A stretch of DNA of 64,000 nt, taken from assembly GCF_004000805.1 (NCBI RefSeq), contig NZ_BILY01000004.1, forward strand, positions 1-64,000, read 5' to 3'. Of the stretch, positions 45,365-52,700 are shown piece after piece. Numbering within the stretch: position 1 is the stretch's first letter; each line of letters starts with the position of its first letter. The position numbers and the translations under genes were made by a program. Below the pieces are notes generated by a model. The model was given only the letters and a program-made list of their open reading frames with translations. It was not told the DNA's origin and searched no databases. This DNA comes from Paenibacillus glycanilyticus NBRC 16618. Lineage in GTDB: Bacteria; Bacillota; Bacilli; Paenibacillales; Paenibacillaceae.

Positions 45365-46657
45365 TTTCGTTTGTACTCGAATCCCGCAATAATCAAGCAG
45401 AAGCTCGCTGAACATCATGTTGGCCCACGAGAACCATGGTCGGCTGAACTGATACGGATCATCCGCGTGGAACCCTTCGTGCATAAATCCGGTTCCAGCC
45501 GTTGTGGCTTCCATCAGGCTCAGCAATCTCTCCTTCTCGGAACGGTCATTCGTAGTCAACCCCTGCATCGCCAGCGCAATGTGCCAGATGTAACGGTCCG
45601 GGGTATGCGGACTGCCGATTCCGGCTGCCGCTTCGCCTTCGAAGTAATAAGGATTGCTGCTGCTTAGCACAAAATCGCGCGTATTGCGGTAGATCGGATC
45701 CTCCTGCGAGGTATAGCCGAGATAAGGAATCGACAGAAGACTCGGTACGTTAGCGTCATCCATAAAATTGTAATGGCCTAATCCGTCGGTTTCATAGGCA
45801 TAAATTTTTCCAAATTCCGGATGATCCGTAATGGCGTAGGTCTGGATGCCTTGATGAAGCTCCCCGCCAAGCTTAGCCGCTCTTGCCGCAAGCTCCTCGT
45901 CGCCAAGCACTTCTTCCGCAATTTCCTTGAGATAGCCCAAGACGACAACCGCAAACATGTTAGCCGGTACCAAGTAACCGTATGTACAAGCATCATCGCT
46001 AGGACGGAAGCCGCTCCATGTCATGCCCGTATATGCGGTCTCCGTGCCTTTGCCTTCGCGCAGCAGCGTATCCGTTGACGCGCAATTAAAGCGCTGGAAC
46101 CGGTAAGGCGATGCGCTCTCATGCTGCTGCTCCGTTGTCCAGAGATTCAGAATCGCATCCGCGGCTTGACGGAAGGCGGTTCCAAATTGCGAGGTTCTGC
46201 CGGTATTCTTCCAGAGCAGATAGCTGAGCTGCAGCGGGTAGCAAAGCGAATCGATTTCGTATTTGCGCTCCCAGATGGATGGTCCCATATCCGTCAGATC
46301 ATCCTGATGTCCTTTGCCGGTTGGCCCGTTATTAAAGGCATTCGCGTAAGGATCAAGCAGGATCGAATCCATTTGCCTCCGGACAAGACCTTCAATCAGA
46401 TCAGCCAGCTCGGCATCCTCGGACGCAAGCACCAGGAACGGGCGAAGCTGCGCGGCGGAATCGCGAAGCCACATAGCTGGTATATCACCTGTTATAACAA
46501 ATGTCGTGAAGTCCGGCAGGCGCTGAATCGTCGTTTGCAGCGTATTGTGAATGGCCTTCTCGAATATCGCCGACCAATTCGGATGATCCGCTGTTTTTTC
46601 CTTGATACGCTCCACTAGTCGCGTTAAGGATGCGGGAATTTCTGTCGATTGCGTCAT
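45362..46657 (-). CDS. GH125 exo-alpha-1,6-mannosidase
   Basis: A 431-residue (alpha/alpha)6-barrel enzyme of GH125 (former DUF1237). Key blocks: PAMWLRDSAAQLRPF, WERKYEIDSLCYPLQL, GMTWSGFRPSDDACTYGYL (with the expected acid Asp) and ETDGLGHYNFMDDANVPSLL. It releases mannose one unit at a time from alpha-1,6-manno-oligosaccharides, with inversion. No signal peptide, so it completes breakdown in the cytoplasm. First gene of the locus, behind a consensus promoter; ATG with AAGGAGG upstream. The importer and GH76 genes follow on the same strand. Confidence 0.93.
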   Translation of the reverse strand: MTQSTEIPASLTRLVERIKEKTADHPNWSAIFEKAIHNTLQTTIQRLPDFTTFVITGDIPAMWLRDSAAQLRPFLVLASEDAELADLIEGLVRRQMDSILLDPYANAFNNGPTGKGHQDDLTDMGPSIWERKYEIDSLCYPLQLSYLLWKNTGRTSQFGTAFRQAADAILNLWTTEQQHESASPYRFQRFNCASTDTLLREGKGTETAYTGMTWSGFRPSDDACTYGYLVPANMFAVVVLGYLKEIAEEVLGDEELAARAAKLGGELHQGIQTYAITDHPEFGKIYAYETDGLGHYNFMDDANVPSLLSIPYLGYTSQEDPIYRNTRDFVLSSSNPYYFEGEAAAGIGSPHTPDRYIWHIALAMQGLTTNDRSEKERLLSLMEATTAGTGFMHEGFHADDPYQFSRPWFSWANMMFSELLLDYCGIRVQTK

Positions 46658-46694
46658 CAGTTTCGTGCCTCCTTGTTTCCTTTGAACGCTTTTT

Positions 46695-46708
46695 ATAAAA
46701 CGCTTTCA
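46695..46708. promoter_or_regulatory. cre-like site downstream of the GH125 promoter
   Basis: On the minus strand TGAAAGCGTTTTAT matches the cre consensus at 12 of 14 positions. It lies between the promoter and the GH125 start, a usual place for CcpA roadblock repression. Confidence 0.5.
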
Positions 46709-46720
46709 TTTGATATTGCT

Positions 46721-46749
46721 ATTATATTGGCATGTATATGGTATGTCAA
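46721..46749 (-). promoter_or_regulatory. Consensus sigma-A promoter of the mannan locus
   Basis: On the minus strand TTGACA (46744-46749), a 17-base spacer and TATAAT (46721-46726): perfect consensus hexamers and spacing. A promoter this strong normally needs a repressor; the palindrome at 46724-46752 overlaps it. Confidence 0.9.
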
Positions 46750-46752
46750 TAT
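46724..46752. promoter_or_regulatory. Palindrome over the GH125 promoter (candidate operator)
   Basis: Inverted arms ATATTGGCAT and ATGTCAATAT lie across a 29-base site that covers the -35 to -10 region. Its CATGTATATGGTAT core resembles CATGATATATGTTAT beside the GntR/LacI regulator gene. Confidence 0.5.
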
Positions 46753-46808
46753 ATATTTTTTTGAAAGGTTATACCAACCTTTATACTAATCTACCGGGAC
46801 TTCGGACG

Positions 46809-46839
46809 CAAAAAAAGAGCCTCCAGAACGGAGGCTCTT
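46809..46839 (-). terminator. Terminator of the CBO0543-family gene
   Basis: A perfect 9-bp stem (46816-46824 with 46830-46838) followed by a run of T on the minus strand. Confidence 0.9.
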
Positions 46840-46848
46840 CCTACGCAT

Positions 46849-47367
46849 TTATTTCCGATCAATTTCTTTGTTCAACGGGAACGTTAACCGGGATCTTGAA
46901 ATAAACATGCATAGCGCAAACATAATGCCGTAAGCAACGAGCGGTCTCCTGTGGAAGATCCACAGCAAAGGGAACATGGTGAAGTCAAAAAAGATAGACC
47001 AGCTTAGATTCCAACCGTACTGGTAAATGATCCGGTCCGTCAGCATAAAGAACCATTCCACTCCTACGTATACCCCGATGTATCTCAGGTAGTGGCCGAT
47101 GATTTTGCTATACCGGTCAGGGTAATTCGAGATAAACATTAACGCCGTAGCAGGGAAAATGACAAAGGTGTATACCATTTCGGTCAAGCTGTGGTTAGGA
47201 AAAAAGTCCGGCTTCAGCTTCCAGAGGAAGTGGCCGGCCGTCAAAAAATTATAGAGCAGGTTGCCAATGACAATAAACATCATGGTGTGATGATATCTTT
47301 GCCAATGCCGCCAATCCCCGTACCTCCATGCCGCGAGCACGGTAATAACCCCTAGGATCAAATGCAC
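46849..47367 (-). CDS. CBO0543-family membrane protein
   Basis: A 172-residue integral membrane protein with about five hydrophobic segments, Trp- and His-rich at the start (WRYGDWRHWQRYHH). The pattern matches the CBO0543 family of Bacillota, whose function is unknown. GTG start with AGAGGGG 8 bases upstream; the ATG two bases away is out of frame. Own terminator; sits between the GH125 promoter and the regulator gene and may be unrelated to them. Confidence 0.8.
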   Translation of the reverse strand: MHLILGVITVLAAWRYGDWRHWQRYHHTMMFIVIGNLLYNFLTAGHFLWKLKPDFFPNHSLTEMVYTFVIFPATALMFISNYPDRYSKIIGHYLRYIGVYVGVEWFFMLTDRIIYQYGWNLSWSIFFDFTMFPLLWIFHRRPLVAYGIMFALCMFISRSRLTFPLNKEIDRK

Positions 47368-47593
47368 ATCGATTGCCCCTCTTTATAGGTCGAGCTCAGA
47401 TCAGCTCTTGGAATTTTTGTCGGCGACTAAAGTAGTGAGCCAATAAATAGAGACCAAACTGAAGGGATTGCCGGCAGGCTTTCGGGATAAGCAGAATGAC
47501 TTTATCCGCGTTACTCCATTTCTCCCTGCAAAAATATTGTGCTCTAACCTTATTTTGTTATTCCTTGCCCGCCATGAAAAAGCGCAAATAAAA

Positions 47594-47615
47594 AAACCTC
47601 CGCAAAGGAGGCTTT
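47594..47615 (-). terminator. Terminator of the GntR/LacI regulator gene
   Basis: A 5-bp GC stem (47597-47601 with 47607-47611) extended by A-T pairs, then a T-run on the minus strand. Confidence 0.8.
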
Positions 47616-47629
47616 TGTGTACTTGAAAA

Positions 47630-48781
47630 CTAGGATGGGGCCGGACCTGTCGAGTCGCTGACAACAAGCGCAGCATCCAGCAGAATTTTATTCGGTACGG
47701 ATTGCCCGGCCCACAGCTTAAGCACGTTCTCGAAAGCAACGCGCCCCATCTCGTGCTGATTCTGGCTAAGGTGGGTAAACGGGTAACGTCCATTGGTTTC
47801 CGGACAGTCGAAGCAGACAATCGAATAGTCCTTAGGCACGGACTTGCCCATCTGCTGCACCGCCTGAAAAGCGATCTGCCCGATATTGAATTCCGTCGCA
47901 AACAGCGCCGTTATCTGCGGGTGCTTGTTCAGATGGCTGATCAGCTTCTGAATATCCTCCTGCTTGTTCTCCTCCGTATTGTGCTTCGGAAGCGTAGACG
48001 TAATATTCTCCATCCAGATCTCCCGGTCAACAACTATCCCCTTCTCCGCATGGGCTTGTATAAACCCTTCGATCCGCTCCTCGATAGCGGTTGTGTCCAC
48101 CGGCGGAGGCGTCAGGAATGCAATTGATTTATGTCCAAGCTCAAACAAGTAGTTTGTTCCGTCCTTGGCGGCGCCTACATTGTCCGTTGCAATGGAGCTG
48201 GCCGAGATCCCCTTCAGATGGCGGTCGACAAGCACAAACGGGAACTGGTTAATGACCAGCTTCAAAATTTCGGCATTAAAGTATTCGCCTTGCGCCGGGA
48301 AAATAATGAGTCCGTCCACGCCAAGCTCCAGCAGTCCCTTGATTGCCTCCTCTTCGAGGGCTGGCATGCCGAACGTACGCCGAAGAACCAGGTAGCAGTT
48401 ATGATGGCGGGAGGCTTCCTCCATGCCGTAAATCAGCCCGTTGCCGTAGCTGTCCGCAAAATCGGTAATGACAAGGCCAATCAGCAGCTTGCCGTCTTCC
48501 TTGCGCGCCTTCTGTGCCGGGGTCCCGGCTGCTGCCTGCTGCTTCGGCTGCGGCGCCGGCTGATCCGATACGAAAGAGCCGCGTCCCGGCTGCCGGATAA
48601 TATAGCCTTCGTTAGCCAGAAGCTCCAGCGCCTTCTTGCTCGTAATCCGGCTCACGTTGTATTCGTCGCCCAGCTCCTTCTCCGAAGGAACCCGGTCGCC
48701 CGCCGTATATTTCTTCTCTATAATGTCTTCGCGGAGTGCTTCGAAAATCCGTTCATACATCGGTTTCGATGATTCGTTCAT
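47630..48781 (-). CDS. GntR/LacI hybrid transcriptional regulator (AraR-like)
   Basis: A 383-residue protein joining a GntR-type winged helix (about 8-75: DRVPSEKELGDEYNVSRITSKKALELL in two parts, then GYIIRQPGRGSFV) to a LacI-type periplasmic-binding-like effector domain (about 100-380), the plan of AraR. The linker is rich in Gln, Ala and Pro. Probably a sugar-relieved repressor; the adjacent alpha-mannan locus with its palindrome-covered promoter is the best candidate target. ATG 48781 with a GGGGGA site 9 bases upstream; the upstream 19 codons lack support. A palindrome lies about 50 bases upstream. Confidence 0.92.
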   Translation of the reverse strand: MNESSKPMYERIFEALREDIIEKKYTAGDRVPSEKELGDEYNVSRITSKKALELLANEGYIIRQPGRGSFVSDQPAPQPKQQAAAGTPAQKARKEDGKLLIGLVITDFADSYGNGLIYGMEEASRHHNCYLVLRRTFGMPALEEEAIKGLLELGVDGLIIFPAQGEYFNAEILKLVINQFPFVLVDRHLKGISASSIATDNVGAAKDGTNYLFELGHKSIAFLTPPPVDTTAIEERIEGFIQAHAEKGIVVDREIWMENITSTLPKHNTEENKQEDIQKLISHLNKHPQITALFATEFNIGQIAFQAVQQMGKSVPKDYSIVCFDCPETNGRYPFTHLSQNQHEMGRVAFENVLKLWAGQSVPNKILLDAALVVSDSTGPAPS

Positions 48782-48829
48782 CCTGTTCGTTCCCCCGTCT
48801 TCCCTCTGACAAGTGTTTATTATATAACA

Positions 48830-48845
48830 ATATATCATGATATAT
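48830..48845. promoter_or_regulatory. Palindrome upstream of the GntR/LacI gene
   Basis: ATATATCATGATATAT is a perfect 16-bp palindrome, flanked by ATAACA and GTTAT. Candidate autoregulatory site. Confidence 0.5.
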
Positions 48846-48896
48846 GTTATTTGCCAAGATGAAATGACATATCAACTGCAGAATAACGACAACTCA

Positions 48897-48931
48897 AAAA
48901 GCCTGTATTCCCGGTCGGGAGACAGGCTTTC
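48897..48931 (-). terminator. Terminator of the SDR gene
   Basis: Stem of 9-10 bp (48897-48906 with 48922-48931), with an inner CCCGG hairpin, followed by TTTTT on the minus strand. Confidence 0.85.
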
Positions 48932-48947
48932 AACAACGATTACATAG

Positions 48948-49643
48948 CTAGATCGGCATTTCCTTGCCCGTATAATCGACAAAATTGAACTTGCCCTTCG
49001 GCACGAGCTGACCTTCGATCATATCCAGAATACCCTTCGCGCTTTGGCGCGGATCGGTAGGCGCGTTCTCCCCGCCCATGTCCGTCTTCATCCAGCCCGG
49101 ATGTACGCTAAGCACTTGAATGCCCCGCTCCCTTACGGCGGATAGGAGCTGCTGCGTGAACATATTCAGCGCCGTCTTCGAGATGCCGTACGGGTAATCA
49201 CCCGGATAAGCATTCGAGATGCTGCCCGCTTCGGAAGAAATATTGATGATGGCTCCATGCTTCTCCGTTACTAACGGAAGGAAATGCTTTGCGACCCGCA
49301 TTGGCCCAAACAGATTAATATCGAAGGTTTTAGCGACTTCCTCGATATTCAACTGCTCAATCGGGGTATTGCGTTCTACGAGAATGGCGGCATTATTGAC
49401 GATTGCGCCAATGGCTCTTCCTTGCTGCCGCAAGGTCCCCGCTAACGCGGCAACTCCCGCTTCGTCCGTAACATCCAGCTCCACAAGCTCCAGCTGCCCG
49501 CCGTATGGCTTGGCAAGTTCGGCAAGCTTGCCCGGCGCCGCGGTATCGCGCACGCCGGCAAGAACATGATGCCCGCGCTCCAGCGCTTCGGCAGCGATTT
49601 CGTAACCCAGACCTCTATTGGAACCCGTAATAAGTATATTCAC
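48948..49643 (-). CDS. Short-chain dehydrogenase/reductase (SDR)
   Basis: A 231-residue classical-type SDR. The cofactor motif is TGSNRGLGYE (TGxxxGxG), then NNAA, the catalytic Ser in INISSEAGS, and YPYGISKTALN supplying Tyr and Lys. It is closest in pattern to the carbonyl-reductase/C-factor (CsgA-like) group. Substrate unknown. GTG start with GGAGGAGG 7-8 bases upstream. Monocistronic, with no clear link to the sugar loci. Confidence 0.93.
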   Translation of the reverse strand: MNILITGSNRGLGYEIAAEALERGHHVLAGVRDTAAPGKLAELAKPYGGQLELVELDVTDEAGVAALAGTLRQQGRAIGAIVNNAAILVERNTPIEQLNIEEVAKTFDINLFGPMRVAKHFLPLVTEKHGAIINISSEAGSISNAYPGDYPYGISKTALNMFTQQLLSAVRERGIQVLSVHPGWMKTDMGGENAPTDPRQSAKGILDMIEGQLVPKGKFNFVDYTGKEMPI

Positions 49644-49739
49644 AGCGCAACCTCCTCCTTAATCTTCCATTCTATTAACTATAGCATAAAGGCATGTACA
49701 CATACCTTAGCAGATTCTTTGATAATATAAGGAGTTCCT

Positions 49740-49774
49740 ATTAAAAAGGCTGAGCAGATAGAGCTGCTCAGCCT
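49740..49774 (-). terminator. Terminator of the GH66 gene
   Basis: A perfect 11-bp stem (49747-49757 with 49764-49774) followed by TTTTTAAT on the minus strand. Confidence 0.92.
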
Positions 49775-49797
49775 AGGGAAGGTTACACCCTGGATCT

Positions 49798-52700
49798 TTA
49801 GATCTTTTCCAGTAAATTATCGATGGCCTGCGCAATTTCCGAGCGGGTGCCTTGACGACCCGGAGCGAATTGCCCGTTGCCGTCCCCTTGCATCAGGCCG
49901 GCCGCGCTGGCTTCGGCAATCTCCTTTTTCGCCCAGGCGGCTATTAGTGCCGCATCGGCATACCGCGTCCTGCCGGCCTCAGCCTCCGGCAATTCGCCGC
50001 CTGCAAGCTTATAAGCTCTCAGCAGCATGACGGCCAGCTCCTGGCGGGTAATTGGAGCGTTCGGGTTAAAGCGTCCTGAAGCATCTCCTTGAATGAGCTC
50101 CGCTTCATAAGCGGTGGCTAATTCCTTGCTATACCAGGCACCTGCCGGAACATCCTTAAATCCGACTGCAGAGGAGGTCCCGTTCCCGCTCAGATTTAGC
50201 GCACGGACAATCATAGTCATCACTTCGGCGCGGGTGCCCTTCCGTTCAGGAGCAAACTGCTCCTCGGTCACCCCGTTAACGACATGCTTCGCCGACAGCG
50301 AAGCAACGGCTTCGTAGAACCAGCTCGAGCTTCCTACATCCAGGTAGCTCTTCTCGTATTCAAATACGGCAAAGGTGCCTGAGGTATTTAATTCAGCCGT
50401 AAAGCTGCCATTTGAAGCCTTGTATCTGCCGCCCGCATACTTCCACTGACTATTCTCGCGGTCATAGACATACAAACCAAGCAGCTTACCCTTTAGCTTG
50501 GGAGCTGACACTTCAGACTCCACTTCAGCCTGAAGATGGGACTGAGCGGATGTCAGCAGCCTTCCGTCCATTGCCTTCAAATTCAGCTCAATGGAATAGA
50601 CGGTACCTTTAAGCTTCATGGCTGGCGCAACGGCAGGCGCTGCGGCGGACGGCAACGGCTTCAGCTCAAGCTCCATATAGGCTCCGGCCGGCGCCGAACC
50701 TGCAAGCTTCTTCAGCGTATCAGGATTCCACTGCAGCGTAAGACCGCCGCTTGCCCGAAGCGCTAGTTTATTCGTGCCGAGGCTGCCGATGAGCGAAACA
50801 GGGAGCAATACGCGGTCCGTTCCTTTTTCCAATAAGATGGCCACTTGACCGTTTGCGGCGTTGTTCACATCCTGTTCGGTTACGATGCGACTGCCCTCAG
50901 ACGGCGGTATAACCGTCGTGCCCCCGCCTGATCCCGCACTGCCGTTTAGATCAAGCTGCTGTACCTGCCCTTGCTTCGGATCGCGGTCTACGACCAGCAT
51001 CGTCCAATAATCTACTGACGGAACATCAATCGCAATATGATCGCCATTCCAGGTATAAGCCAGCTCCGTCATGGCGCCTTCCCCACGGTCAGGGGTAGCC
51101 GCAAACACCTTAAGCCCCGCAGCTTCCTGCTTGGTGACGCCAACCGCATAATCAACCTTCAGATCGCCTTGCTTCTCCGGCTCGTTCGCCGCGTTTCTCC
51201 AGTCGGAGTCGTTATTGAGCAAATTAACAAGATGGATAATATCGTAATGTTCATAGCCTTCGTTCGAAGCATTCCTGCGGACGGTATACCAGAGCGTATT
51301 TTCCGAGCCGTCCTTGCTTAGCGCCAGATCGTTTCCTCCTGCGGTTTTAACGCCAATTGTAGCGTCAGAATCGGCCTTACTGTCGAAGAGCAGGTTCTCG
51401 TACGCCGCGAAAAACTTGTAATAATCCTTCATCGCTTCCTTCGTGCTTTCCGTCATCTTCTTGCTGCGGTTCGGGTAATACTCGTGAGCCAGCATATTTG
51501 GCCCCTCCCCGAGCTTCTCCGCCGTGCCCAGCTCGATATGGGTGGCTCCCATAGATGCCAGCGCCGCATCCATCAAGCGCACGGAAGATTCGTCGAAATA
51601 GCCTGCCGTTACGCCGCGCAGCTGAATCATGCCGGGTTCATCGTCCTCTTCCATCTTAAGCGTCACCGTGTGCTGCCCAGCCGTCATATGCGGGATAATC
51701 ACGTACCCGTCGCCGCTGTAACGGTCTTTGTTGTCCGTCCCCGATAATCCCAGCTTAAGAGTATTCCCGTTTGCATCCTTGGCTCTTACGCCATCTATAT
51801 AGATGGAACGGGTCGTGAACGCCCCCGGGTTGGAATACGTAAAGATCAGGCTTTGCTCTCCGGACTGCGGGATCGTGACCGGATAAGTGACCTGCTGTCC
51901 GACTTCGCTGAAATTCATTACCGTGTCTTTGTATAACGAAAACGGCGTTTCCGTGTTTAAGCTTTCCGCCTCATAGGAGCGCTCGGCAAGGCTGCCGCCT
52001 CCTGCTGGAATAACCTTCAGCTTGTCCAGCTGAATGCCGCTGTCGCTGCCTTCAAGCATCTTGATCACTACCCGGTTTGCGCCTTTTTGAAGCTGTACTC
52101 CGCTTAACACGGCTTCGCCCCATTCGTCGCTAGCCGTAGGCGCAAAGCTTACCGTCTGACCTGCTCCGTCCCCGATATAAACCGAGCGGCTTAGCGGCAC
52201 AACATCCGACCCGTTATTCCGGTAGAACCAATGCAGATCATAGCTTCCCGCTTCCTCCGCGTCTACGTTGAACGCAAGCCGGTCGTTTTCGTTGTTAAAA
52301 TCGGAGGCATAACCAACCACCGGAATGACGCCTCCGCCAGTCACCGCGCTTCCCGTGCTGTATTCGTAGCCGCCGGCCAGCAGCCCGCCGACATTCGTAT
52401 ATTGGCCGCTGGATTCCATCCGGAGCGTAATCGCATGATGGCCGGCCGGAACCGCTGCCTCCAGCGCCATCCGCTGCATCGCGCCGCCCCAGCCGCCAGG
52501 CGTTTTCGGGAACAACACCTTTTGCGCGCTCGCCGCAGGCTCGCCGTCTACCAGCACGGACATCGTTGGGCTGTTGTCGCCATGATAGAGCACCGTAATC
52601 CGATCAACGGCATCTGCCAGATTCACCTCATAGGTTATCGTTTGACCGGCCTGACCGAAATTATCCGTCTTGCTCTCATTGTAGGAAATACTGTTCGTCT

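Noticed and set aside
47401..47901. 166-residue minus-strand frame overlapping the end of the GntR/LacI gene
   Set aside because: It overlaps the regulator's conserved C-terminus in another frame and crosses a strong terminator.
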